A stretch of 64,000 nt of DNA from Testudinibacter aquarius (GTDB lineage Bacteria > Pseudomonadota > Gammaproteobacteria > Enterobacterales > Pasteurellaceae). The notes under the pieces were generated by a model. That model saw only the letters and a list, made by a program, of their open reading frames with translations, made no database searches and was not told the DNA's origin. The stretch spans positions 307,679-371,678 of the forward strand of contig NZ_SMCP01000001.1 of assembly GCF_004342725.1 (NCBI RefSeq), in the 5' to 3' direction. The position numbers were made by a program, and so were the translations under genes. Position 1 is the stretch's first letter; each line of letters opens with the position of its first letter. Below are positions 9,693-19,273 of the stretch, piece after piece.

Positions 9693-10385
9693 TTATTTTT
9701 GAATTAAACTCAGCAAAGCGACACGTTCGCCCTGTAGCTGACAATCCATATTGTAATACTGGTTGCCGTTCAAACGTACATCTGCGGTCAAGCGGCTGGT
9801 GCTGCCGGCTTTATTCGGTGAGCTGCGAAACACCCGTTTGGTCGATGCCACTTGTTGAATTTTGGCAATACACAAATAATTCAGCTTAGCATCGCCACCG
9901 GTTCTGATCGATCCAACCGAGCGATCCGCTGAATTGCTGCTCAACATCGCGGCTAATTTTTTGCCACTGGCATTCAATTCTTGCTGTTTTTTCGCCAGCG
10001 CTTCGGCCGACAATGACAAGGTATTACCGCTAGAATTTAACGCAGTGATCAATTTTCCAGCTGCATCAAATTCATAGCTCCCCTCGGCATCTTGTACCCC
10101 GTACAATTTTCCTGCTTTATAAAAAACTTTGCGCTCACCTTTTTCACCCTGCTGCAACACATAGCTCAGTGAACCACCATTGAAATAAGCTTTATACATC
10201 TCTTTATTCAATTGGTACTGAAAGCTGTTTTGATTAGCTGCCGCTTGCTCCAACTGAGCAAAAGACTGATTCAACACTGATTGAGCCGAGGTTGAACTTG
10301 TGCCGCTTTCATCGGTCAAATGACTACAAGCAGTCAATGCTAACACCGCAGACAGCACTGCTGTTTTTATAAGAGAGTTTTTCAT
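9693..10385 (-). CDS. Predicted lipoprotein of unknown function
   Basis: The 230-residue product begins with a signal peptide and lipobox (LALTAC, Cys20), then a Ser/Thr-rich linker. The mature part has a repetitive, beta-type middle (GKLYGVQDAEGSYEFDAAGK) and two later cysteines (NYLCIAK and YYNMDCQ), which could form a disulphide. I do not recognise a family. It is transcribed alone, with a terminator after it and the DUF1439 gene divergent 158 bases away. Confidence 0.75.
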   Translation of the reverse strand: MKNSLIKTAVLSAVLALTACSHLTDESGTSSTSAQSVLNQSFAQLEQAAANQNSFQYQLNKEMYKAYFNGGSLSYVLQQGEKGERKVFYKAGKLYGVQDAEGSYEFDAAGKLITALNSSGNTLSLSAEALAKKQQELNASGKKLAAMLSSNSADRSVGSIRTGGDAKLNYLCIAKIQQVASTKRVFRSSPNKAGSTSRLTADVRLNGNQYYNMDCQLQGERVALLSLIQK

Positions 10386-10543
10386 AGAATTCCTTATTTT
10401 ATTTGAAATGGATTCATTGAGAATCGCTTAATGAAAAATAGATTGATTCAAAACCAAGTGATTAAAATTTATTCACAAAATAGAGAAATTGCCTCATTCT
10501 ATCGTTTTTTTTTACTGATTTAAACCTTCAAGGATGTTTTTTT

Positions 10544-11122
10544 ATGCTTCAAATGCCTGTTATTCGTGTTCTGTTCATGCTGCTTTTTATGTTGCCGTTT
10601 GCCTTGCCGTTATCCGCTAATGCCAACAACATCGAGATCAGCGAGGCACAAATCAATCATTATTTAAGCCGGAAATTGGGCTTTAACGATCAATTTAATC
10701 TGCCCGGAATTATCAATATCCGCTATAAAGTCGATCAAATGCAGGCAAACGTCGGGCGCAACAACAGTAATAAAATCGAGCTGGACGGTGTTGTCAGTGC
10801 GGCATTTTCTTATAACAACCGGCAATTCGACAGTCGAATCAATTTGGTTTTTGATGTAGAACCCGAATATAACGCCGAGCAGGGTGCCGTTTATCTGAAA
10901 AACCTACGAATGTTACGCTGGTCGTCACAGCCGCAAAAATATGCCGACCAGCTGCAATTGATTATGCCGATGTTAAACAACACTGTGCAAACGCTGCTGA
11001 ATCAATTTCCGGTGTACACTCTCGACAGCAACGATGCCACCCAAAATATGATTAAACAGATGGTAAAAAAATTGCGTGTCAGCGATGGCAAAATCGTATT
11101 GGAGACTTCAGCATTGTTGTAA
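10544..11122 (+). CDS. Periplasmic DUF1439 (YceB-like) protein
   Basis: The 192-residue product has a cleavable signal peptide (LPFALPLSANA-N) and the DUF1439 pattern of E. coli YceB: EISEAQINHYLSRKLGF, then VDGVV-type and FDVEPEYN blocks and a hydrophobic C-terminal helix with pairs of Leu/Met. Unlike YceB it has no lipobox cysteine, so it should be soluble in the periplasm. A ribosome site (AAGGA) lies nine bases before the first ATG. Family members resemble lipid-binding tubular folds; the exact job is unknown. Confidence 0.75.
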   Translation: MLQMPVIRVLFMLLFMLPFALPLSANANNIEISEAQINHYLSRKLGFNDQFNLPGIINIRYKVDQMQANVGRNNSNKIELDGVVSAAFSYNNRQFDSRINLVFDVEPEYNAEQGAVYLKNLRMLRWSSQPQKYADQLQLIMPMLNNTVQTLLNQFPVYTLDSNDATQNMIKQMVKKLRVSDGKIVLETSALL

Positions 11123-11135
11123 ATCTGTCTCGCTG

Positions 11136-12053
11136 CTAACGGCTCAAGAAGAGTGCCGCTGCGCCACGCACGCCGCCGGAGTCGCCATATTTAGCTTTTT
11201 TGATCACCGGTACTACCGCACTTCGCATCAAATGCGCCGGTAAGGCTTTCGGCAGTGCTTGATACAGATAATCAAAGTTAGACAAACCACCGCCCAGTAC
11301 GATCATATCCGGATCCAACACCGTGATAATATTGCCAATGCTGATTGCGGTCAATTCAATAAACAGTTGTACAAAACTGACTGCCGTGGCATCGTTGGCA
11401 TAAAAGCGTTCAATAATGGTTTTAGCCGGCAGCGCCTCACCTTTGAGATCACGATATAACATTTCAAAACCGCGTCCGGACAGGTAAGTATCCAAACAAG
11501 CGCGATTGCCACAACCGCACTCATAGATTGGGGCTTTATCCCAACCTAATAATTTTAAAGCATGGTAGTTGAGTTGAATGTGCCCCAATTCACCGGCCAT
11601 ACCGACATGACCGGCATGGGCTTTGCCGTTGAACACCAAGCCACCGCCAAAGCCAGTGCCCAAAATCAACCCCAACACAAACGGATATTGCTGATTCTCT
11701 TCCGCCCAAGCTTCGGAAATGGCAAAACAATTGGCATCATTTTCTGCCCTCACTTCGCGATCTAAACGCTGGCTCAAATCAAAAATAATCGGGCGATTAT
11801 CCGCCGCACGAATATTGGTGATCTCCGCCAGTCCACTTTCACGATTGACAAATCCCGGAACCCCGATTCCCACGGTTCCCTTACAGTCAAAACGGCTGTC
11901 GGCACGCTCTACCAAGCCAGCAACCGCTTCAAGCCACTCATGGTAATCCTCTTTCGGGGTGTTGACCCGTTCACTGTGCAATTTTTCCAATTTTTGGTTA
12001 AAAACCGCCAATTCAATTTTGGTGCCGCCAATATCCAATCCGTAATAATACAT
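11136..12053 (-). CDS. nagK: N-acetylglucosamine kinase (ROK family)
   Basis: This 305-residue ROK sugar kinase phosphorylates GlcNAc recovered from peptidoglycan or the medium. It has the ATP-binding [11 protein letters not shown] at the N-terminus, ENDANCFA with the catalytic Asp, and GTGFGGG. The ROK zinc site is GELGH plus the cysteine cluster [18 protein letters not shown]. Length and sequence fit NagK better than other ROK kinases. It is monocistronic and convergent with the DUF1439 gene. Confidence 0.9.
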   Translation of the reverse strand: MYYYGLDIGGTKIELAVFNQKLEKLHSERVNTPKEDYHEWLEAVAGLVERADSRFDCKGTVGIGVPGFVNRESGLAEITNIRAADNRPIIFDLSQRLDREVRAENDANCFAISEAWAEENQQYPFVLGLILGTGFGGGLVFNGKAHAGHVGMAGELGHIQLNYHALKLLGWDKAPIYECGCGNRACLDTYLSGRGFEMLYRDLKGEALPAKTIIERFYANDATAVSFVQLFIELTAISIGNIITVLDPDMIVLGGGLSNFDYLYQALPKALPAHLMRSAVVPVIKKAKYGDSGGVRGAAALFLSR

Positions 12054-12257
12054 AATCTACTCCGTTAACAATCATTGTTTAGATTCTAGCGAAAAACCGC
12101 CGTTATTTCTTTGACACATTGCACGGAATCGCAAAAAAAGGTGGAAAAATGCAAAAGGTGGTGCTGTCTATTGAATCCATTTAAAAAAAGAGACAAGCTT
12201 TAAGCCAAGTGCGGTTATACTGCCGTATATTAAATCAGCATAAAAAGGAAAAAAATA

Positions 12258-12932
12258 ATGTCAAAAATTCAATTAGTCGCGGAAGCTCAGTTGCCGACTA
12301 AATTCGGTATTTTCCGGATGGTCGGTTTTGAATTTCCCGATACCCACAAAGAACACGCTGCTCTGGTGATGGGCGACATCAGCGACAGCGAACACAATCC
12401 GGTGCTGGCACGAATCCACTCCGAGTGTTTAACCGGTGATGCCTTGCATAGCCTGAAATGTGATTGTGGCTTCCAACTGGAAACCGCACTTCGCCAAATC
12501 AGTGAAGCCGGGCGCGGCGTACTGATTTATCACCGTGAAGAGGGGCGTGGGATCGGTTTGATTAATAAAATCAGAGCATATTCGCTACAAGATCAGGGAC
12601 TGGATACCATCGAAGCCAATGAAGCACTGGGTTTTGCTGCCGATGAGCGCAATTTTGCGGTCTGTGCTGATATTTTCGAGCTGCTAGGCGTTAAGAAAGT
12701 GCGGTTGCTGACCAATAACCCCAACAAAATCGACACGATGCGCGAAGCGGGCATCAATGTGGTCGAGCGAGTGGCACTGAATGTTGGCGAAAACCGTTAT
12801 AACACCGCTTACCTAAGCACTAAAGCCGAGAAAATGGGGCATTTGATTGTGCATAACCATGAGAATAAGGAGCATGACCAACATCAACACGGTGTTTGCT
12901 GTTCCTGCCAGCGCGAACAAATTAGCGAATAA
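12258..12932 (+). CDS. ribA: GTP cyclohydrolase II
   Basis: This 224-residue enzyme performs the first step of riboflavin synthesis, opening GTP to a pyrimidine triaminophosphate with release of formate and pyrophosphate. Motifs include the zinc ligands in [18 protein letters not shown], the [10 protein letters not shown] loop and [13 protein letters not shown]. The C-terminal tail is rich in His and Cys ([19 protein letters not shown]), which may be an extra metal-binding tail beyond the catalytic core. A possible promoter lies near TATACT at about 12217, beside a USS. No FMN riboswitch is seen in the 200-base leader. Confidence 0.96.
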   Translation: MSKIQLVAEAQLPTKFGIFRMVGFEFPDTHKEHAALVMGDISDSEHNPVLARIHSECLTGDALHSLKCDCGFQLETALRQISEAGRGVLIYHREEGRGIGLINKIRAYSLQDQGLDTIEANEALGFAADERNFAVCADIFELLGVKKVRLLTNNPNKIDTMREAGINVVERVALNVGENRYNTAYLSTKAEKMGHLIVHNHENKEHDQHQHGVCCSCQREQISE

Positions 12933-12976
12933 GTTCAATTTTGAACTGCTGACAAATGGTGTTAACAATATTTTTG

Positions 12977-12999
12977 TAGGGCGTATTGCATACGCCCTA
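12977..12999. repeat. Perfect palindrome TAGGGCGTATTGCATACGCCCTA-type hairpin
   Basis: The arms TAGGGCGTAT and ATACGCCCTA pair around three bases, after a T-run. It lies between the convergent ribA and ghrB-like genes and may end both transcripts. It resembles, but is not identical with, the end palindromes of the 107-bp repeat family. Confidence 0.6.
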
Positions 13000-13017
13000 T
13001 ATGATATGTGAAATCGC

Positions 13018-13992
13018 TTAATTAACCCGATACACCGTTTTCTGCGGATCGTTCGGATACAACAAGCTATTGATCAGATTATCCACCGCACAACTCTGCA
13101 TCGCGAAACGGGTTTCTGCGGTTGCCGAGCCGATGTGTGGCAGGCAGACAATATTGTCCAGAGTCAATAATGGCGAGTCTGTGGCAATCGGTTCTGATTG
13201 ATAAACATCTAAGCCTGCCGCCAAAATTTGTTTGTTTTTTAACGCCCGATACAGCGCCTGCTCATCAACGGTATTGCCACGTCCAAGATTGATAAACACC
13301 GCACTTGGCTTCATCAGCGCGAATTGTTTTTCACCAATCAGATTTTGCGTTTCCATCGTTGACGGCAAAATATTGACCACAAAATCAGCACTGCTCAGCA
13401 GTTGATCCAGCTCAACACGCTGCGCTTGAAAAGTGCGGTCAACCTCCGGTTTATCATGGCGTGCGCTGTAGCTCACCTTCATATCAAACCCAAAATAAGC
13501 CCGTTTGGCTATTGCTTGTCCGATGCGCCCCATGCCTAAAATAGCCAGTGTTTTATGGTGCAAATCCACCCCAAAATAGCCGCTTTCGCTCTGCTTATGC
13601 CATTGTCCCTGTTTCACCACCGCATTGAGTTCACACACCCTTCGCGCTGCCGCCAGCATCAAGGCAAACGCCAAATCCGCTACCGTATCGTTCAACACAT
13701 ACGGCGTGTGGGTTAATGTGATTTGTCGGCGCTGTAATGCCGATAAATCATATTGATCATAACCGACCGAAATAGTGGAAGCGACTTTCAATAATGGCGC
13801 TTGTTGCAACAATGCCTCATCAACACGCAAACCCGTACCGATTATGCCGACCGCCGTTGCCAACTGTTGGCGCAATAACGGCATTGTTTCAGCAGACAGC
13901 TTCTCAACGATGACCAGTTGAAAATGCGCTTCCAGTTTGCGCAATAGTGCGTCCGGCAATTTGGCGTGAATGATCACAACGGGTTTCAACAT
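13018..13992 (-). CDS. ghrB: D-isomer-specific 2-hydroxyacid dehydrogenase (GhrB-like)
   Basis: The 324-residue protein has the NAD(P)-binding Rossmann block LGMGRIGQAIAKRA around residue 155, the catalytic Arg and Glu region (FINLGRGNTVDEQAL and DVYQSEP), and the catalytic His in LPHIGSATAETR. The overall pattern best fits glyoxylate/hydroxypyruvate (2-ketogluconate) reductase B. Other members of the family use phosphoglycerate or formate, so the substrate is an inference. It starts 9 bases after the peptide-binding lipoprotein gene and probably shares its transcript. Confidence 0.8.
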   Translation of the reverse strand: MLKPVVIIHAKLPDALLRKLEAHFQLVIVEKLSAETMPLLRQQLATAVGIIGTGLRVDEALLQQAPLLKVASTISVGYDQYDLSALQRRQITLTHTPYVLNDTVADLAFALMLAAARRVCELNAVVKQGQWHKQSESGYFGVDLHHKTLAILGMGRIGQAIAKRAYFGFDMKVSYSARHDKPEVDRTFQAQRVELDQLLSSADFVVNILPSTMETQNLIGEKQFALMKPSAVFINLGRGNTVDEQALYRALKNKQILAAGLDVYQSEPIATDSPLLTLDNIVCLPHIGSATAETRFAMQSCAVDNLINSLLYPNDPQKTVYRVN

Positions 13993-14001
13993 GCTGCCTC
14001 C

Positions 14002-15639
14002 TTACTGTTCGGTTTGCTCGGGGTGTTGTTCTGATTGAGTCAGGCGGATTTTGCGGTACAAATCACGGCTATAAAGACTGCTAGTAGCTGCTGGGCTGGC
14101 ATAGCCCGCCAAGTCAGATTTGATCAGATAGTAGTTATAATACTGAAACAGTGGTAATACCAGCTGCTCCTGGTTGATCACTTGCTCAATTTGTTGATAA
14201 ATCTGCACCCGTTCGGCTTCTGTTACCGCACTTTCAACACTTTTTTGCAATAGCTCGTCCAGCTGTGGGTTGTGGTAAGCGACTTTGTTATTGGCGCTCC
14301 GGCTGTGGAAAATACTAAAAAAAGCCGAAGGATCAGGATAATCTGCACACCAACCGGAAGCAATCAAATCAAAATCCCCTTGCATACGCTGTTGCAACAA
14401 TTGCTGACGTGTGACTGCCTGCGCCTGAATTTGAATTAAATCAGACTGTGACAACATCTGAATCAAGCGTTGCGCAAGTTGTGGGTGAATACCCTGCTGC
14501 TCATAAGTCAAACGCAAACGCAGTGGCTGACCGCCGTCCACACCTGCCTGTACCAGCAATTGTTCGGTTACTGTCGGCGCCCAGCTCTGCTCCGCCTGTT
14601 GTGACTGCATATCGCGTGGTAAAAATTTAGTATTGATCCGTCCGATATTTGCAATATCGCTATTGATTTCCGGCAGTGAGATCATCGCCGTCAATGCTTT
14701 ACGCACCGCACTTTGCGCTAGCCGTGGATGACTAAAATTAAATTCGTAATAATAACTACAGAGTGTCGGCAGTGCCAATTGTTGCATCTGCGGCGGAGCA
14801 GGCTGTACATCCCCGGCTATTTGACGCACCAGATCATAGTGTGCCGGATTATCGCTGCTGTCGAGCGCATGGTAACTGACATTGCGAAACGAAACATTAT
14901 CAGCATCCCAGTAAAATGGATTTTTTTCCAACAATAAATCCGTCGTGTGACGGTATAACAGATTATAAGCACCGTTGCTGACCAACGTGCCGTTGCTTTC
15001 GCCCTGATATTGCGGCAACAGCGCAACATGGCTTAACATTTGCGGTAGATAGGGCATCGGTTGCGATAAGGTGATTTGTAGCGTCTCGGCATCCAGCGCT
15101 TTAATGCCCAACATTTCGACACCATATTCTTTGCTCAACACTTTTTCCGCATTTTCAATCGCCATAAAGCGCAAATATTCGCTGAGTGGATTATCCGGTG
15201 CCTGCACTGCCAACGCATACCAACTCTGTACAAAATCCTGCGCCGTCAGCGGTTCTCCATTCGACCAACGCAACCCCGGTCTTAACTGAAAGGTCCAAAT
15301 TTTATACTGTTGCTGCTGCCAAGATTGCGCCGCACCACCCTGCACTTTGCCATCTTGATCAATACGCACCAGGCCTTCATACAAATCCTGAATCAGTGGC
15401 AATTGTGAGTCATCAGATAACTGTTGTGGTTGTAAAGTAAAGCCGGAAACATAAAGCCCACGTTTTAATAGATAACGGCTTTGATCCGGCAGCTCAAGCG
15501 TACTTTGCGGTTGCTTGGTTTCAGGCGCAGGCGATTGCCAATCGCAACCGAAAAGTGAGATCAGCATTGATAAGCTGCCGAATAAAATAAGCAGCGGTTT
15601 GCAACAGCAGTAAAGTCTTCGCTTAAACCTATTCATCAT
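14002..15639 (-). CDS. ABC-type oligopeptide-binding lipoprotein (SBP family 5)
   Basis: The 545-residue product is an extracellular solute-binding protein of the OppA/DppA class. It has a long signal with lipobox (SLFGC), then the family signature RPGLRWSNGEPLTAQDFVQSWYAL and DLIASGWCADYPDPSAFFSIF near the C-terminus. No permease or ATPase genes are adjacent, so it is an orphan receptor that must borrow a transporter elsewhere. It sits between a MarC-family gene (6 bases upstream) and the ghrB-like gene (9 bases downstream). Confidence 0.85.
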   Translation of the reverse strand: MMNRFKRRLYCCCKPLLILFGSLSMLISLFGCDWQSPAPETKQPQSTLELPDQSRYLLKRGLYVSGFTLQPQQLSDDSQLPLIQDLYEGLVRIDQDGKVQGGAAQSWQQQQYKIWTFQLRPGLRWSNGEPLTAQDFVQSWYALAVQAPDNPLSEYLRFMAIENAEKVLSKEYGVEMLGIKALDAETLQITLSQPMPYLPQMLSHVALLPQYQGESNGTLVSNGAYNLLYRHTTDLLLEKNPFYWDADNVSFRNVSYHALDSSDNPAHYDLVRQIAGDVQPAPPQMQQLALPTLCSYYYEFNFSHPRLAQSAVRKALTAMISLPEINSDIANIGRINTKFLPRDMQSQQAEQSWAPTVTEQLLVQAGVDGGQPLRLRLTYEQQGIHPQLAQRLIQMLSQSDLIQIQAQAVTRQQLLQQRMQGDFDLIASGWCADYPDPSAFFSIFHSRSANNKVAYHNPQLDELLQKSVESAVTEAERVQIYQQIEQVINQEQLVLPLFQYYNYYLIKSDLAGYASPAATSSLYSRDLYRKIRLTQSEQHPEQTEQ

Positions 15640-15645
15640 TGATCA

Positions 15646-16299
15646 TTAACCATTCACCAAGCCGGGAAAGAGATTGCCGATCCCTGCCGCAGCAACTTCA
15701 ATGCCCAGCGCCATCAAGATCACCCCCATAATCCGCGTGACCACATTGCTGCCGGTATTGCCTAAGGTTTTCACCACAAACGGTGCAGAGCGGAACAAGA
15801 AATAGCAAAAAACAGAAAAGAGTAAAATGGCAAGGGTGAAGCCGATAAAATCCAGCCAGCTGTGATAGCGTGAAGCCCATACAATGGTCGAGCTGATCGT
15901 GCCCGGCCCGGCCATAATCGGCATTGCCAGCGGCACCACCGCAATGTTGCCGTAATCAGACAGATCCGCACTTTTCTCTTCTTTGTTTTGCTTTTGCTCA
16001 CCTAATTTACCGCTGATCATGCTCATTGCAATCGAGACAATCAAAATACCGCCGGCGATACGGAACGCATTCAGTGAAATATTAAAAAGATTGAGAATAA
16101 TCTGCCCCAGGTACAGGCTGGTCAGCAAAATGACTGCAACGGAAATGCACATCGTTAAGTTGGTTCTATTACGCTGCGCTTCATATTGGTTAGAGGTCAT
16201 ACCAACGAAAATCGGCAGTACGCCGAATGGATTCACCACTGCCACCAAACCGATAAAAAATTGAATATAAATGGAATAATTAAAATCCAGCATCACCAA
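15646..16299 (-). CDS. ychE: MarC/YchE-family integral membrane protein
   Basis: The 217-residue protein has six predicted membrane helices and matches E. coli YchE closely in FFIGLVAVVNPFGVLPIF, FRIAGGILIVSIAMSMISG, VPLAMPIMAGPGTISSTIVW and ITRIMG-type blocks (VTRIMGVILMALGIE). The two helical repeats each carry a conserved proline/glycine-rich re-entrant motif. The transported substrate is unsettled for the family. It is the first gene of a probable three-gene unit with the peptide-binding lipoprotein and the hydroxyacid dehydrogenase. Confidence 0.88.
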   Translation of the reverse strand: MVMLDFNYSIYIQFFIGLVAVVNPFGVLPIFVGMTSNQYEAQRNRTNLTMCISVAVILLTSLYLGQIILNLFNISLNAFRIAGGILIVSIAMSMISGKLGEQKQNKEEKSADLSDYGNIAVVPLAMPIMAGPGTISSTIVWASRYHSWLDFIGFTLAILLFSVFCYFLFRSAPFVVKTLGNTGSNVVTRIMGVILMALGIEVAAAGIGNLFPGLVNG

Positions 16300-16365
16300 T
16301 GAACCTCTTTCAACAGCATAATATCTTACCTATTATGCCATACCTGAGAGATGACGGCTATTGTG

Positions 16366-17025
16366 TTAGCCCAGCTGATTAAGCAACACACTGTAACCGA
16401 CCGCAAGGGAACTATCGTCGGTTTCAACCAGTGTTGCCGAACAGACCGCATTCATCAACCAACGCTGTGCCGTTCCTTGACGCGGGGTTTCCCAGGTAGA
16501 TTCCGGCGCAAACACTTGTGTTTCATAGGTATTGGCGGTATAGGTGTAAGTAATCGCCGTAATACTACTACGTTCGCTACAGTTGTACACTTGGATATTG
16601 GAATAGATCTTAGTTTTGTCACTTGAACCCAGCGATGCCACACGATAATCGGCAAAGGCACCCAAGCCAACCCGCACTTTGCCTAAACGCACATTGTACT
16701 CATCAATATAAAGGTAGGCATTTGGATTAACGGTATCAATATTGTCCAGTTTGACCGGCTTAAATTGTTCTACGGTTTTGCTTTGTTGACTCAGTTGATT
16801 GACCCAATCTCGGTTTTTTTGTAAGCGCTTGAGGCTGTATTCAGTCTGTGCACCTTGCTTTGCACTGCTGATATCATAGGAGATCTTGATGACATTCTCG
16901 GTATTATTTCCGATGTGCAGCGAAGGGCGCGGATGTTGCTGGTCCCATTGTTTTATAGCGCTGTTTTGACACCCCACCACAGACAACGATAGCGATACGA
17001 CTATTCCAATTGTATTTATATTCAT
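16366..17025 (-). CDS. Lipoprotein resembling the surface adhesin protein E family
   Basis: The 219-residue product has a lipoprotein signal (SLSVVGC, Cys19). The C-terminal half follows the pattern of the Haemophilus protein E-like domain: SNIQVYNCSERSS, a beta-rich stretch ending in WETPRQGT, and MNAVCSA, giving two cysteines that could pair. It is longer than protein E (about 160 residues) because of an N-terminal extension. The assignment rests on pattern alone. It is monocistronic, with USS-poor flanks. Confidence 0.5.
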   Translation of the reverse strand: MNINTIGIVVSLSLSVVGCQNSAIKQWDQQHPRPSLHIGNNTENVIKISYDISSAKQGAQTEYSLKRLQKNRDWVNQLSQQSKTVEQFKPVKLDNIDTVNPNAYLYIDEYNVRLGKVRVGLGAFADYRVASLGSSDKTKIYSNIQVYNCSERSSITAITYTYTANTYETQVFAPESTWETPRQGTAQRWLMNAVCSATLVETDDSSLAVGYSVLLNQLG

Positions 17026-17310
17026 CTTATTTTTATACCGTTATCAGCTCACCAAACAAATCTCAGTGTTTTTACTTATGCCAACTGCTTGACTTTAAGA
17101 TACTAACTCCAAGTTATTATCTTAACAACCGGCGCCCATTTTATAGCGAATTACCCTAAATGTAAAAACACTTTTCTCCCTTATCTCAAGGACTAGCAAC
17201 AAAATATCGCCTCCAAAGCAAATAAACCGAATTAAGATTGTCGGTTTCATGGCAGGTTTGATAGAATTGGGCAATTTTGCATTTAACCTGACATCTGAAT
17301 AAAAGCCGAT

Positions 17311-19254
17311 ATGACAACCTCGAACTACCAAGCCGACGATATTACCGTCCTCAAAGATCTAGAACCGGTGCAACTGCGACCGGGCATGTACACCGACACC
17401 ACCCGCCCCAACCACTTAGGACAAGAGGTGATTGATAACAGCGTCGATGAAGCCCTTGCCGGTTATGCCAGCAAAATCGAGGTGATTTTGCACGAAGATC
17501 AATCGCTGGAAGTGATTGATAACGGGCGCGGTATGCCGGTGGATATTCATCCGGTCGAAAAAATTTCCGGGGTGGAATTAATCCTGACCAAGCTACACGC
17601 CGGCGGCAAATTTTCTAATAAAAATTACCAGTTCTCCGGCGGTTTGCACGGCGTGGGAATCTCAGTGGTGAATGCGCTGTCGGATCGGGTCGAAGTGACG
17701 GTAAAGCGCAATGGCGAAATCTATCGCATTGCTTTTGCCAACGGCAAAAAAATCGAAGAGCTGCAAGTGATCGGCAACTGCGGACGGCGCAATACCGGCA
17801 CCACGGTGCGTTTTTGGCCGAATCCGAAATATTTCGACTCGGCAAAATTTTCGGCTAGCCGTTTAAGCCATCTGCTGCGCGCCAAAGCGGTGCTGTGTCC
17901 AAAATTGGAAATCAGCTTCAGCGATAAAGTGAACGGCACGCAGGAAAGTTGGTGCTACCAAGACGGCTTGTCGGATTACCTGCAAGAAAGCGTGCAGGAC
18001 GTCGCCACCATTCCTGAAATTCCGTTTGTCGGTGAATTTAAGGCCGATACTGAAGCCGTCACTTGGGCATTGATGTGGCTGCCGGACGGCGGCGAATTAT
18101 TGGGCGAAAGCTATGTCAACCTGATCCCAACTCCACAAGGCGGCACACACGTCAACGGTTTACGCCAAGGCTTGCTTGATGCAATGCGTGAATTTTGCGA
18201 ATTTCGCAATTTGTTACCGCGTGGCGTGAAGCTGACCGCCGATGACATTTGGGATCGCTGTGCTTATGTGCTGTCACTGAAAATGCAGGATCCGCAATTT
18301 GCCGGGCAGACCAAAGAGCGGTTGTCATCCCGCCAAAGTGCGGTTTTTGTGGCCGGCACGGTGAAAGATGCTTTCAGTTTGTGGCTGAACCAAAACGTAC
18401 AACAGGCAGAATTATTGGCGGAAATGGCGATCAATTCGGCACAACGCCGTTTGCGTGCCGCCAAAAAAGTGGTGCGTAAAAAATTGGTCAGTGGTCCGGC
18501 ACTGCCCGGCAAACTCGCCGATTGCAGCAGCCAAGATCTAAATAAAACCGAGCTGTTTTTGGTGGAAGGCGACTCCGCCGGCGGATCGGCAAAACAAGCG
18601 CGCGACCGGGAATTTCAAGCGATCTTACCGTTGCGCGGCAAAATTTTAAATACCTGGGAAGTGGCTTCCGATCAAGTGTTGGCATCTAACGAAATCCACG
18701 ATATTGCCGTTGCGCTGGGCATCGACCCCGACAACGATGATTTATCGCAACTGCGTTACGGCAAAATCTGTATCCTCGCCGATGCCGATTCAGATGGCCT
18801 GCACATCGCCACCTTACTCTGTGCGCTGTTCCTGCGCCACTTTCCGCAATTGGTACAACAAGGGCATGTGTATGTGGCGATGCCGCCGCTCTACCGGATT
18901 GATTTAGGCAAAGAGGTGTTTTACGCCTTAGACGAGGGTGAAAAAGAAGGAATTCTCGATCGCCTAAAAGGCAAACGTGGCAAGCCAAACGTACAGCGTT
19001 TCAAAGGGTTGGGCGAAATGAATCCGCTACAACTGCGCGAAACCACCATGGATCCCAACACCCGCCGTTTAGTGCAACTGACCTATCAACAAGCGGAAAA
19101 AGAAACCACAGCACAAAATGAAAGTGCGGTCGAGCAACATCAATCGACCAACCAAACCCTTGAATTAATGGATATGCTACTGGCGAAAAAACGTTCTGAA
19201 GATCGTAAAAACTGGCTGCAACTCAACGGCAACCACGCCGATTTAGCGGTTTAA
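17311..19254 (+). CDS. parE: DNA topoisomerase IV subunit B
   Basis: This 647-residue ATPase subunit of the chromosome-decatenating enzyme has the GHKL ATP-binding site (EVIDNSVDEALAG, DNGRGMPVDIHP, SGGLHGVGISVVNAL), then the transducer domain. The TOPRIM metal-binding domain follows, with ELFLVEGDSAGGSAKQARD and ADADSDGLHI. Length is normal. The stop is 19 bases before parC, and the two form one unit. A -10/-35 pair is not obvious in the 285-base leader. Confidence 0.97.
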   Translation: MTTSNYQADDITVLKDLEPVQLRPGMYTDTTRPNHLGQEVIDNSVDEALAGYASKIEVILHEDQSLEVIDNGRGMPVDIHPVEKISGVELILTKLHAGGKFSNKNYQFSGGLHGVGISVVNALSDRVEVTVKRNGEIYRIAFANGKKIEELQVIGNCGRRNTGTTVRFWPNPKYFDSAKFSASRLSHLLRAKAVLCPKLEISFSDKVNGTQESWCYQDGLSDYLQESVQDVATIPEIPFVGEFKADTEAVTWALMWLPDGGELLGESYVNLIPTPQGGTHVNGLRQGLLDAMREFCEFRNLLPRGVKLTADDIWDRCAYVLSLKMQDPQFAGQTKERLSSRQSAVFVAGTVKDAFSLWLNQNVQQAELLAEMAINSAQRRLRAAKKVVRKKLVSGPALPGKLADCSSQDLNKTELFLVEGDSAGGSAKQARDREFQAILPLRGKILNTWEVASDQVLASNEIHDIAVALGIDPDNDDLSQLRYGKICILADADSDGLHIATLLCALFLRHFPQLVQQGHVYVAMPPLYRIDLGKEVFYALDEGEKEGILDRLKGKRGKPNVQRFKGLGEMNPLQLRETTMDPNTRRLVQLTYQQAEKETTAQNESAVEQHQSTNQTLELMDMLLAKKRSEDRKNWLQLNGNHADLAV

Positions 19255-19273
19255 TCCTCGCAGGTAATAAAAC

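Noticed and set aside
18249..18479. Small frame inside parE
   Set aside because: It is a shadow frame within the conserved topoisomerase gene, without a ribosome site.
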